A stretch of DNA of 64,000 nt from the NCBI RefSeq assembly GCF_024171565.1, contig NZ_JALJZZ010000001.1, positions 310,001 through 374,000 of the forward strand, written 5' to 3'. Positions 17,806 through 26,137 of the stretch are shown here, one piece after another. A model generated the notes under the pieces. That model made no database searches. It was not told the DNA's origin and worked only from the letters and a program-made list of their open reading frames with translations. The first letter of the stretch is position 1. Each line of letters opens with the position of its first letter. The stretch comes from Okibacterium sp. HSC-33S16. Its GTDB lineage: Bacteria; Actinomycetota; Actinomycetes; Actinomycetales; Microbacteriaceae. Position numbers and translations under genes: made by a program.

Positions 17806-19251
17806 GTGGCAGATACTCAACTCGCGATCGTTGTCCTGGCGGCCGGCCAGGGAACCCGGATGAAATCCGCAACCCCCAAGCTGTTGCATCCGCTCGCGGG
17901 CGTGCCGATGATCGGTCACGTGCTGGCCACGGCCCGCGCACTGGAGGCCGAGCACGTCATCGCGGTCGTGCGCCATGAGCGTGACCGACTGGTTGAGGTC
18001 ATCTCCGCCGAGCTGCCCGAGAGTGTCATTGTCGATCAGGACGAGGTTCCCGGCACGGGGCGTGCGGTCGAGCAGGCCGTGGCAGCGATTCCGGAGAGTT
18101 TCGACGGCGACGTCCTCGTGATCAACGGTGACGTGCCTCTCCTCGACGCCGACACCCTCGCCACCCTCCTCGCGCGTCACCGCGCCGAAGGCACTGCCGC
18201 AACGCTCTTGTCGGCGATCCTCGACGACGCCACCGGCTACGGGCGCATCATCCGCACGGCAGACGGCACCGTCGACTACATCGTCGAGCAGAAGGACGCG
18301 TCCGACGCCGAGCGCGCGGTCGCCGAAATCAATGCTGGGGTCTACCTCTTCACTGTCGGTGCTCTTCGCCAGCAGCTGGCGAAGCTCACCACCGACAATG
18401 CGCAGGGCGAAAAATATGTGACGGATGTTGTGGGCCTGCTTCGTGCGGAGGGACTCAACGTCTCGGCACTGCCGGTTTCGGAGCCGTGGCTCGTCGAGGG
18501 CGTCAACGACCGCGCCCAACTGAGCGCGCAGGCTGCCCGACTGAACGCCATGATCATCCGCGGCTGGCAGTTGGCCGGCGTCACCATCCAAGACCCGTCG
18601 TCGACGTGGATCGACGTTAAGGCAACGCTCGCGCCCGACGTCACCGTCAAGCCCGGCACCCAGATTCTCGGCGCGACCGCGATCGCCACCGGTGCGGTTG
18701 TGGGCCCTGACACCACTCTGGTCGATTGTGAGATCGGCGAGAACGCCGAGGTGAAGCGCACAGACGCAACCCTCGCTGTGATCGGTGCCGGAGCATCCGT
18801 TGGTCCGTTCTCCTACCTCCGGCCCGGCACAATCCTGGGCGCTGACGGGAAGATCGGTACGTTCGTTGAGACCAAAAATGCCCGCATCGGGACGGGCAGT
18901 AAGGTGCCACACCTCTCCTACGTCGGCGACGCCGAAATCGGTGAGGGCTCGAACATCGGCGCCGGAAGCATCTTCGCCAACTACGACGGGGTCAAGAAGC
19001 ACTCCTCGGTGGTCGGCTCACACGTTCGCACCGGCTCACACGGCGTCTTCGTGGCGCCGGTTAGAATTGGTGACGGCGCGTACACCGGCGCCGGGACCGT
19101 CGTTCGCAAAGACATTCCTGCCGGGGCTCTCGCTATCAGCGTTGCTCCGCAGCGCAACATGCCCGGCTGGGTCGAGAAGAACCGACCCGGTACCGCGGCA
19201 GCGGAAGCTGCCCTCGCGGCCCAAGACTCCAACCCCCACGAAGAAAACTAA
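17806..19251 (+). CDS. glmU: Bifunctional GlmU (GlcNAc-1-P uridylyltransferase / GlcN-1-P acetyltransferase)
   Basis: The 481-residue enzyme makes UDP-GlcNAc for peptidoglycan. The nucleotidyltransferase domain begins with VVLAAGQGTRMKS at residues 9-21, and GTGRAVEQA and INGDVPLLD follow. The C-terminal left-handed beta-helix (about 255-455) has hexapeptide repeats and LRPGTILGADGKIGTFVETKNARIG, with GAGSIFANYDGVKKH. GGGGGACCC precedes the GTG start. It is followed 39 bp later by prs, a very widespread pair. Confidence 0.97.
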   Translation: MADTQLAIVVLAAGQGTRMKSATPKLLHPLAGVPMIGHVLATARALEAEHVIAVVRHERDRLVEVISAELPESVIVDQDEVPGTGRAVEQAVAAIPESFDGDVLVINGDVPLLDADTLATLLARHRAEGTAATLLSAILDDATGYGRIIRTADGTVDYIVEQKDASDAERAVAEINAGVYLFTVGALRQQLAKLTTDNAQGEKYVTDVVGLLRAEGLNVSALPVSEPWLVEGVNDRAQLSAQAARLNAMIIRGWQLAGVTIQDPSSTWIDVKATLAPDVTVKPGTQILGATAIATGAVVGPDTTLVDCEIGENAEVKRTDATLAVIGAGASVGPFSYLRPGTILGADGKIGTFVETKNARIGTGSKVPHLSYVGDAEIGEGSNIGAGSIFANYDGVKKHSSVVGSHVRTGSHGVFVAPVRIGDGAYTGAGTVVRKDIPAGALAISVAPQRNMPGWVEKNRPGTAAAEAALAAQDSNPHEEN

Positions 19252-19290
19252 GCAGTACAACGCCGGTTCGACCGGCAGGAAGCGGGCTAC

Positions 19291-20268
19291 GTGTCTGGCA
19301 TCAAAATGAGCGGAGAAAAGCGACTCGTTCTCGTATCGGGTCGTGCTCATCCACAACTGGCCGCAGACATTGCCGCAGAGTTGGGGTCCGACCTGGTCCC
19401 CACCGACGCGAGGACCTTCGCCAACGGTGAGCTCTACGCACGTTTCGACGAGAGCGTTCGCGGGTCGGATGCGTTCGTCATCCAGTCGCACACGGCCCCC
19501 ATCAATGAGTGGCTCATGGAGCAGCTCATCATGGTCGACGCGCTGAAGCGGGCATCCGCCAAGCGGATCACCGTTGTGGCACCGTTCTACCCGTACGCCC
19601 GCCAGGACAAGAAGGGCCGCGGCCGTGAGCCGATCTCCGCCCGCCTCGTCGCCGACTTGTTCAAGGTCGCCGGCGCCGACCGAATCATGTCGGTCGACCT
19701 GCACGCCGCCCAGATCCAGGGCTTCTTCGACGGCCCCGTTGATCACCTCTTCGCCATGCCTGTGCTGCTCAACCACTTCCGCGAGAAGCTCGACCCGGAA
19801 ACTCTGACGATCGTGTCTCCCGATATGGGCCGTGTTCGCGTCGCCGACATTTGGAGCGACAAGCTCGGCGTTCCACTCGCGATCATCCACAAGCGCCGCG
19901 ACCCGCTGGTTCCCAACCAGGTGTCGGTGCACGAGATCGTCGGTCAGGTGGAGGGTCGCGTGTGCCTCCTCGTCGACGACCTCATCGACACGGGCCGCAC
20001 CATCGTCCGCGCGGCGGAAGCCCTCAAGGCTGCTGGCGCGCTCGGCGTTGTCGTCGCGGCGACCCACGCGGTCTTCAGCGACCCGGCCACCGAAATCCTT
20101 CAGAGCGACTTCATCGACTCGGTCGTGGTGACGGACACGCTTCCAATTCCGGAGGAGAAGCGCTTCGAACGGCTCACGGTGCTGCCCATCGCCCCGTTGC
20201 TCGCTCGCGCAATTCACGAGGTCTTCGAAGACGGCTCCGTGACGAGCATGTTCGACGGCGCCGCATAG
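19291..20268 (+). CDS. prs: Ribose-phosphate pyrophosphokinase
   Basis: The 325-residue enzyme makes PRPP from ribose 5-phosphate and ATP for nucleotide, His and Trp synthesis. PYARQDKKGRGREPISARL carries the ATP-binding flexible loop, DLHAAQIQGFF the metal site, and DDLIDTGRT (about 229-237) the PRPP loop. The GTG at 19291 has AGGAAGCGG upstream; an in-frame ATG seven codons later is an alternative start. It lies downstream of glmU and ends before a strong hairpin. Confidence 0.97.
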   Translation: MSGIKMSGEKRLVLVSGRAHPQLAADIAAELGSDLVPTDARTFANGELYARFDESVRGSDAFVIQSHTAPINEWLMEQLIMVDALKRASAKRITVVAPFYPYARQDKKGRGREPISARLVADLFKVAGADRIMSVDLHAAQIQGFFDGPVDHLFAMPVLLNHFREKLDPETLTIVSPDMGRVRVADIWSDKLGVPLAIIHKRRDPLVPNQVSVHEIVGQVEGRVCLLVDDLIDTGRTIVRAAEALKAAGALGVVVAATHAVFSDPATEILQSDFIDSVVVTDTLPIPEEKRFERLTVLPIAPLLARAIHEVFEDGSVTSMFDGAA

Positions 20269-20281
20269 CCTTTAACGTGAG

Positions 20282-20314
20282 GGAGGACGGGATATCCCGA
20301 TTATCCCGTCCTCC
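20282..20314 (+). terminator. Terminator-like hairpin after prs
   Basis: A perfect 12-bp stem (20282-20293 with 20303-20314) with a 9-nt loop starts 13 bp after prs. There is no U-run, so it may be a Rho-assisted end or an mRNA 3' stabiliser. A further nested structure begins at the very next base. Confidence 0.7.
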
Positions 20315-20387
20315 AAGGCCCTCAGGTCTGACCCGGCGTCCGGGTGCTCTCAATAGCACCTAAGCGGGTCATCTCGGGGAGGGCCTT
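20315..20387. other. Nested inverted repeats, possible structured RNA
   Basis: Three nested perfect stems occupy 73 bp: AAGGCCCTC/GAGGGCCTT (20315-20323 with 20379-20387), TGACCCG/CGGGTCA (20329-20335 with 20365-20371) and GGTGCT/AGCACC (20343-20348 with 20355-20360). A competing hairpin ACCCGG-CGT-CCGGGT (20331-20345) would disrupt the middle and inner stems. It lies between two terminators and codes for nothing. The symmetry does not reveal which strand is transcribed. Confidence 0.4.
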
Positions 20388-20402
20388 ATACCTCAAGTGT
20401 AG

Positions 20403-20441
20403 AAAAGCGTTGTCAAGCCCGGCGAGGGCTTGACAACGCTT
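20403..20441 (-). terminator. Terminator of the 84-aa gene
   Basis: A perfect 16-bp stem (20405-20420 with 20426-20441) with a 5-nt loop is followed on the minus strand by UUUUCU. It starts 14 bp past the stop of the minus-strand gene. It could also stop transcription coming from prs. Confidence 0.82.
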
Positions 20442-20455
20442 CGTGGTAGGTGTTC

Positions 20456-20710
20456 CTAGCTCGAATACCCGTCGGCGTCCGAACCGGCGATGCGTTTCGC
20501 CTGTTCCAGCAGGTCATCCTCAGAAATAGCGATACCCGCGTCGGCGAATCGTTGGCGAAGCGCCTCGATGATTTCGGTTTCCTCGTGGCCGGCGAGATCC
20601 GCTTCTTCCTGGATCAGGATTCCAGCGACTTTCTCATCGAGCGGTTGCGGGTGCTGGTCCTGGACGGGCACCGTTGTGTCTCTTGCAGGTGTGTTGTCGA
20701 CATCCGACAT
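20456..20710 (-). CDS. Small acidic hypothetical protein
   Basis: The 84-residue protein has a disordered acidic N terminus and then two short amphipathic helices (EKVAGILIQEEADL and TEIIEALRQRFADAGIAIS). I recognise no domain and see no signal peptide or membrane helix. It is very probably a real gene: AGGAGG lies 8 nt before the ATG and a strong terminator follows. It is preceded by a CPBP-type gene on the same strand. Confidence 0.72.
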   Translation of the reverse strand: MSDVDNTPARDTTVPVQDQHPQPLDEKVAGILIQEEADLAGHEETEIIEALRQRFADAGIAISEDDLLEQAKRIAGSDADGYSS

Positions 20711-20776
20711 AGTGGCCTCCTCGAATCGTTCATTCCATTCTGGCGGTACCGGATGGCGTTCGGCAGAGGCACTCGC

Positions 20777-21607
20777 TCAGTAGAGGAAGATTGCCAGCCA
20801 ATCGCGATTGTGCGCGTGCAGGAGTACCAGGAAGAGAACGAAGTCGAACAACAGGTGCACGCTCACGATGTAGCTCAGTGACTTCGTCTGCCGGAAAATC
20901 CACCCTTGCAGGACGGCAAAGGGGTAGATGAGGAACGGACCCCAAGAGTGGAAACCCAGCTCCCAGAGGAACGACGTAAACAGAACGGCCTGCAGCAGGT
21001 TGGCTTGCCAGTCAGGAAAGTGACGGCGCAGCAGTGCGAATGTCGTGCAAATGAAGAACAATTCGTCCCAGATCCCCAGTGCATTCGTTCCCAGGAAAAG
21101 TCGGGCGATGCTTCCAGGGTCGGATGCTGCCGGCCAGTTTTCGTAGACACCGGTCGGAATCATATAGACCGGAAGCAGGAACCAGCCGAGGATCACGACA
21201 GCAACGAGGTAGCCGAACTCGAATCGAGACCATCGTTTTCCGGTCCACACCGGGAAACGGATGGCGTGATCGCGGTAGACGAACCGGGAGATGAGGTAGG
21301 GGAGGAGCACCGCGGCCGCGAGGGCGGCTCCCATCAGGAGCATGTGGCCCCACTCGATGTCAGTGTTGATCGGCACGAGGCTGATCGCCGTGAGCCCGAT
21401 CGCGATGAGCAGCAGATCTTTCGCGAGGGCTCGATCGATGGCCACGGCCGCAACTAGGCTCACGGCGAGGGTGAGGTAACCGGCGGGGCGCTCGTCTAGT
21501 CCGAACAAGAGAAACCCGGATGCGGCGAGCAGAATTCCGGGAAGGAGGTTCCAGCTCACCAGCGGTCGAGCGGGGGCGTGAGCGGCGGTTGGGCGTGGCG
21601 TCGTCAT
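20777..21607 (-). CDS. CPBP family intramembrane protease-like protein
   Basis: The 276-residue polytopic membrane protein has about eight hydrophobic segments. The CPBP-like motifs are WDELFFICTTFALLRR, then FLWELGFHSWGPF, and SYIVSVHLLFDF near the C terminus. The usual EExxxR glutamate pair reads DE here, so protease activity is uncertain. The ATG at 21607 is chosen because GAGGAA lies upstream; the longer open frame reads through gnd terminator sequence. It may process prenylated or membrane peptides or act in immunity-type roles, but none is shown by the context. Confidence 0.75.
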   Translation of the reverse strand: MTTPRPTAAHAPARPLVSWNLLPGILLAASGFLLFGLDERPAGYLTLAVSLVAAVAIDRALAKDLLLIAIGLTAISLVPINTDIEWGHMLLMGAALAAAVLLPYLISRFVYRDHAIRFPVWTGKRWSRFEFGYLVAVVILGWFLLPVYMIPTGVYENWPAASDPGSIARLFLGTNALGIWDELFFICTTFALLRRHFPDWQANLLQAVLFTSFLWELGFHSWGPFLIYPFAVLQGWIFRQTKSLSYIVSVHLLFDFVLFLVLLHAHNRDWLAIFLY

Positions 21608-21699
21608 GACTCTGCATTCCTCGGTGAACTCGGGGCTACGTTCGAGGCTACAGGGGGTTGCCGTGTCGTTCGAGCGGGGCGTTCCCCGACGCGACCAGA

Positions 21700-21730
21700 A
21701 ATGGACCCCTCGCAATGCGAGGAGTCCATT
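21700..21730 (-). terminator. Terminator of gnd
   Basis: A 14-bp stem (21700-21713 with 21717-21730, one mismatch) with a 3-nt loop lies 25 bp past the gnd stop on the minus strand. It is followed on that strand by UUCUGGUCGC. Confidence 0.7.
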
Positions 21731-21755
21731 CCTGTAACTCGTGTATTGGTGGTGC

Positions 21756-23204
21756 TTAGTGGGTGTCCACGGCTTCGATCTCGGTGCGGTCACCGGACCA
21801 GAGGGTGTGGAAGGTGCCTTCGGCGTCGACCCGGCGGTACGTGTGTGCTCCGAAGAAGTCGCGCTGGCCCTGAACCAGGGCAGCGGGGAGGCGGTCGGCG
21901 CGCAGCCCGTCGTAGTACGAAAGCGATGACGAGAACGCGGGCGAGGGGATGCCGGCCTGCGCCGCAGCGACGACAACTCGGCGCCAGGCGTCCTGCGCCT
22001 GCGAGACGGCGTCGGTGAAGTACGGTGCGGTCACCAGCGCGACGAGCCCGGGGTTCTCGTCGTATGCCTCGGTGATGCGGTTGAGGAACTGGGCACGGAT
22101 GATGCAGCCGCCGCGCCAGATCTTCGCGATGTCGCCCTTCTTGATGTCCCAGTCGTACTGCTCAGCACCGGCGACGATCTCGTCGAAGCCCTGGCTGTAT
22201 GCGATGATTTTCGAGGCGTAGAGTGCCTGGCGAACGTCCTCGACGAACGCGTCGGCGTCGTCGACGGTCCACTCCGACGAGGGGCCGGGAAGGTCGGACG
22301 CTGCCGCACGTTGCGCGGGCTTTGACGAGAGGGAGCGGGCGAAGACGGCTTCGGCGATCCCGGAAACCGGGATGCCCAGGTCGAGGGCGGTTTGCACGGT
22401 CCACGCGCCGGTTCCCTTTGCTCCGGCCTGGTCGACGATGACGTCGACGAGGGGCTGACCTGTCTTGGCGTCGACCTGGCGAAGAACCTCTGCGGTGATT
22501 TCGATCAGGTAGCTCTCGAGTTCGCCCTTGTTCCACTCGGTGAAAATGTCAGCGATCTCGGCGGGGGACTTGCCGGTGCCTCTGCGGATGAGGTCGTATG
22601 CCTCGGCGATGAGCTGCATGTCGGCGTACTCGATGCCGTTGTGGATCATCTTGACGAAGTGTCCGGCTCCGTCGGTGCCAACGTGTGTGACGCACGGCTC
22701 GCCCTCGGCGATAGCGGCGATCGACTTGAGGATGGGGCCGAGGGTCTCCCAGGCTTCTGCGGAGCCACCGGGCATGATGCTCGGGCCCTTGAGAGCGCCC
22801 TCTTCACCGCCGGAGATTCCGGCGCCAACGAAGTTGATTCCGGTCTCACGAACGGCCTTCTCACGGCGAATGGTGTCGGTGAACAACGCGTTACCACCGT
22901 CGACGATGATGTCACCCGGCTCGAACACCTCGGTGAGTTGCTCGATGACCGCGTCCGTGCCCGCGCCCGCCTTCACCATGATGATGGCGGTTCGGGGCTT
23001 GGTCAGGGATGCGGCGAAGTCCTCGATGGACTCGGAAGCGACAAAGCCGGCCTCAGGGAACTCGGAGACGACCGCACGCGTCTTCTCAGCGGAGCGGTTG
23101 TAGATGGCGACGGTGTTGCCTTCGCGGCTCGCGAGGTTTCGAGCAAGGTTCGATCCCATCACCGCCATCCCGATCACGCCGATGTTTGCCTGTGCCTGGG
23201 CCAT
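21756..23204 (-). CDS. gnd: 6-phosphogluconate dehydrogenase, decarboxylating
   Basis: The 482-residue enzyme converts 6-phosphogluconate and NADP to ribulose 5-phosphate and CO2. The Rossmann motif GVIGMAVMGSNLARN starts at residue 9. VGAGISGGEEGALKGPSIMPGG and the C-terminal helical tail with AQRDFFGAHTYRR are diagnostic. AGGAGA lies 6 nt before the ATG at 23204. Length matches the long homodimeric form. A gluconokinase lies at 42.1 kb, so gluconate can feed this enzyme. Confidence 0.97.
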   Translation of the reverse strand: MAQAQANIGVIGMAVMGSNLARNLASREGNTVAIYNRSAEKTRAVVSEFPEAGFVASESIEDFAASLTKPRTAIIMVKAGAGTDAVIEQLTEVFEPGDIIVDGGNALFTDTIRREKAVRETGINFVGAGISGGEEGALKGPSIMPGGSAEAWETLGPILKSIAAIAEGEPCVTHVGTDGAGHFVKMIHNGIEYADMQLIAEAYDLIRRGTGKSPAEIADIFTEWNKGELESYLIEITAEVLRQVDAKTGQPLVDVIVDQAGAKGTGAWTVQTALDLGIPVSGIAEAVFARSLSSKPAQRAAASDLPGPSSEWTVDDADAFVEDVRQALYASKIIAYSQGFDEIVAGAEQYDWDIKKGDIAKIWRGGCIIRAQFLNRITEAYDENPGLVALVTAPYFTDAVSQAQDAWRRVVVAAAQAGIPSPAFSSSLSYYDGLRADRLPAALVQGQRDFFGAHTYRRVDAEGTFHTLWSGDRTEIEAVDTH

Positions 23205-23356
23205 GAAGGTCTCCTCTAGTGTCATGCAGTGGTTCGGGAAGAAAAACTGGGAGCGGTGTCGTCAGGAGTAATACCGAATCGGGAGAAACATCCGCTCGAC
23301 ACAACGCTAGCAAAGTCCGTATGTCGCATCAGGGAGATGACGGCTCCGGCGGTGAG

Positions 23357-25093
23357 CTACAGGCGGGTACCGAAGGTGTCGCACCAGACGTTGTCGTTGA
23401 ACGTTCCGGTGAAGCCGGACGTGCCCGTCATTTTCGCAACAGTGGCCGCGATCGCTTCGCGGCTGGGCGCATAGGAATGAATGACGGTCTTCACCATCGG
23501 CACATCGATCAGGTGATTGGGCTGAGCCAGGGAGACGAAGATCGTGGGAATCTCGGTCACATACCAGGGAATCTCGGCTGCCATCGGCGTCGACCAGTGA
23601 ATCCGCACCGTCGCCTCCTGCGCGAAGCCGGTGACGTTGGCGAAAATGATGGCTGCGTCGTACTTCTCGGCGTATTGTTCGTTCGCCTCGTCGGCCATCA
23701 CCGTGTGGAAGTACACCCCTTCCTCGCCGTCGGCCTTGCGCTGGACGGCGTCGCGGAACACGTGCACCTCAAAGCCGGCGTTCTCCAACTCCTGCCTGGC
23801 GATGTCGAGAAACCCGCTCGGGTCTGTGCCGGTGAAATCGGCCTGGCCAGAAATGCCGTACAACCGAATTCGCTTGTGGGTCTGTGGAGACAACGGCAGG
23901 TTGTTCTGGGTGTCCTTGACGAGGGTGACGTTCTTGTCGGCAACGGCCGCCGCGATGGCCAGGTGCTCCTCGCTTCCGATCACGTCGAGCGCTTCCGGGC
24001 CCGGGACAAGTTGGTCGCGCGGGATCGTGTGCAGGCCGATGGAGGCCTTCAGCCCCAGGATTCGAAGGAGCGCGTCGCGAAGTCGTTCCTCGGTGATGAC
24101 GCCCGAGCGGTAGCCCTCGAGCATGTAACGGAAGTCTTCGTCGGCGTTGCGGAAGAAGAGGAACATATCGCAGCCTGCAGCGATCGCCGCTGGCACCAGA
24201 TCCTTGCGCTTCATGGCCTGGGTCATACCGATCATGGCTGAGGCGTCGGTGAGGATGAGCCCGTTGAAGTTCAGTTCTCCTCGCAACAGGTCCTGGAGAA
24301 GTTCAGGGGCAAGGGTGGCGGGCATGATCTCGGAATCGGCGATGCCGGGACGGAAACGGCGCGACAGCTCCGGCGCACCGATGTGGCCGACCAGGATCGA
24401 CTGCACGCCGTGATCGATCAGCTCGCGGTATACCCGACCGTAGGTCGAGTTCCACTCGTCGTACCCGAGCGTGTTATACGTGGTGACCACATGCTGGTCT
24501 CGTTCGTCCATGCCGTCGCCGGGAAAGTGCTTCATGGCGGCAGTGGATCCGGTCTCACTGAGCCCGTCAAAGTAGGCCTTGGCCCGCTCGATCACGACAT
24601 CGGGGGTGTTCCCGAACGACCGGGTGCCGATCACCGTGTTACGCCAGTTGTAGTGGATGTCAACGATGGGAGCGAACGCCCAGTTGCAGCCCAGGGCTGC
24701 CGTTTCACGCCCGCCTACGTAGCCGAGGTCGCGTGCGATGGAGGCATCGGGGTGGCTGCCGGCGCCGAGGTGGGTGGTGACCAGGGTCCCATCGTTGATG
24801 CTGCCCGCTCCGCCCATCTCGGGGTTGGATGCGATGAGCAGCGGAACCTTGGACTTCGACTGCGCGTAGCGGATGTGGCTCTGCACGGTCGCGGAATCAG
24901 CACCCATGTAGCGCATCCCGCCCACATGGAAGTTGTCGAGAACGTTGTCGAGATAGCTCGGCTCAAACGAGGTGTTGAGGTTAATGAAGAGCTGACCGAT
25001 CTTTTCCTCAATCGAGAGTGAGGCAAGCGTCGTTTCGACCCACTCGACGCCAGCGGCGTCAAGGTTAAACGGGTGTGCTGTCAGATCGACCAT
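23357..25093 (-). CDS. Glycoside hydrolase family 3 enzyme (NagZ-like)
   Basis: The 578-residue protein has the GH3 TIM-barrel with KHFPGDGMDERDQH from residue 188, the His/Asp acid-base loop typical of NagZ-type enzymes. The nucleophile is Asp283 in LILTDASAM. A C-terminal alpha/beta domain follows (about 400-578). There is no signal peptide, so it acts in the cytoplasm on imported sugars. AAGGA precedes the ATG at 25093. A LacI-type operator (25171-25190) lies between it and the divergent isomerase gene. That links it to the uronate regulon rather than to cell-wall recycling. The actual substrate is unknown. Confidence 0.88.
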   Translation of the reverse strand: MVDLTAHPFNLDAAGVEWVETTLASLSIEEKIGQLFINLNTSFEPSYLDNVLDNFHVGGMRYMGADSATVQSHIRYAQSKSKVPLLIASNPEMGGAGSINDGTLVTTHLGAGSHPDASIARDLGYVGGRETAALGCNWAFAPIVDIHYNWRNTVIGTRSFGNTPDVVIERAKAYFDGLSETGSTAAMKHFPGDGMDERDQHVVTTYNTLGYDEWNSTYGRVYRELIDHGVQSILVGHIGAPELSRRFRPGIADSEIMPATLAPELLQDLLRGELNFNGLILTDASAMIGMTQAMKRKDLVPAAIAAGCDMFLFFRNADEDFRYMLEGYRSGVITEERLRDALLRILGLKASIGLHTIPRDQLVPGPEALDVIGSEEHLAIAAAVADKNVTLVKDTQNNLPLSPQTHKRIRLYGISGQADFTGTDPSGFLDIARQELENAGFEVHVFRDAVQRKADGEEGVYFHTVMADEANEQYAEKYDAAIIFANVTGFAQEATVRIHWSTPMAAEIPWYVTEIPTIFVSLAQPNHLIDVPMVKTVIHSYAPSREAIAATVAKMTGTSGFTGTFNDNVWCDTFGTRL

Positions 25094-25170
25094 GGGACGT
25101 CCTTGTTCTCGGGAAAAACGGGCGCGACTGTGCATCCGTCGCACTCCTATGAGACACCGCGGAGCGCAGT

Positions 25171-25190
25171 TTTGTCAACCGGTTGCCAAA
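25171..25190. promoter_or_regulatory. LacI-type operator, GH3 / isomerase divergent promoter
   Basis: TTGTCAACCGGTTGCCAA is an almost perfect palindrome with central CCGG. On the plus strand TTGCCA (25183-25188) and TAGAGT (25207-25212) make an 18-bp-spaced promoter for the isomerase operon. On the minus strand TTGACA within the same site is a -35 for the GH3 gene. A bound repressor would block both. Confidence 0.78.
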
Positions 25191-25282
25191 TCCGTCCTCG
25201 TCCACCTAGAGTGAATCATGCCCGCGGACTGGCTCCACCGGGTTCCCAATGAAGCGAACAGACGTAAGGCGGCACTGAAGCA

Positions 25283-26137
25283 ATGACGATCGGAACCGAC
25301 ACAGTTACCTGGACCCTCTCCGGCTTCGGCGATGAGATCGATACTGACCCGCGAATACAGATCGCCGTCCTCAAGGCGCTCGGCAGCGAACACATCGAGG
25401 TTCGCAGCGCGTGGGGCACCAACGTCGTCGACCTGGATGATGACCAGCTGGCTGCGCTCGCCACGCTTCTCTCCTCCGAAGGGATGAAGGCTTCCGCGGT
25501 CGCGTCGCCGATCGGCAAGGTCGACGTTTCACTCGACGCCGACCTCGAGGTCGCCCGTCTTCGCCGAATCATCAGAGTGGCTCACGCGCTGAACACTCCG
25601 AACATCCGTATCTTCTCCTTCTTTCGTGCCGAGGGCGTGCCCGTCGCCGACATCCGCGACGACGTGATGACTCGAATGCGCCTTCTCGCTGACGAGGCGG
25701 AACGCGAGGGCGTCGTTCTCCTCCACGAGAACGAGAAGGACATCTACGGCGACACTCCGGAGCGTGTCCTCGACCTCGTCGAGTCGGTCGGGTCGAGCGC
25801 ACTTCGACTTGCCTGGGACAGCGCCAACTTCGTTCAGGTCGGTGTCACCCACCCGCATGATGCGGGCTACGCCATGCTCCGCCCCTACCTCGATTACCTG
25901 CAGATTAAGGACGCGGATGCCGCGAGCGGCTCGGTCGTTCCTGCCGGCCAGGGTGACGGCCAGGTGTTGGCCACCCTCACCGCGCTTCGTGACGATGGCT
26001 ACACCGGTTTCGCTTCGTTGGAGCCGCACCTCGATGAAGCTCACACGCTGGGCGGCTTCTCCGGCCCGACCGCATTCGGCCAGGCCGCTCGCGCATTCGA
26101 CGGACTGCTGCGCAGCATTGGAGTGTCCACCAAGTGA
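25283..26137 (+). CDS. Sugar phosphate isomerase/epimerase family (TIM barrel)
   Basis: The 284-residue xylose isomerase-like TIM-barrel protein has candidate metal-site segments LLHENEKDIYGD, RLAWDSANFVQVG, YLQIKDAD and FASLEPHL, at the strand ends where this family places Glu, Asp, His and Glu ligands. It is the first of three genes joined by 4-bp overlaps, followed by two Gfo/Idh/MocA oxidoreductases. That trio recurs in pathways that epimerise or 3-oxidise sugars or glycosides. The exact reaction cannot be read from sequence. Confidence 0.85.
   Translation: MTIGTDTVTWTLSGFGDEIDTDPRIQIAVLKALGSEHIEVRSAWGTNVVDLDDDQLAALATLLSSEGMKASAVASPIGKVDVSLDADLEVARLRRIIRVAHALNTPNIRIFSFFRAEGVPVADIRDDVMTRMRLLADEAEREGVVLLHENEKDIYGDTPERVLDLVESVGSSALRLAWDSANFVQVGVTHPHDAGYAMLRPYLDYLQIKDADAASGSVVPAGQGDGQVLATLTALRDDGYTGFASLEPHLDEAHTLGGFSGPTAFGQAARAFDGLLRSIGVSTK

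Noticed and set aside
20315-20387. tRNA or tmRNA fragment, suggested by a 73-nt length and long terminal stem
   Set aside because: There is no T-loop TTCRA motif, no anticodon arm of the right shape and the stems are nested rather than cloverleaf.
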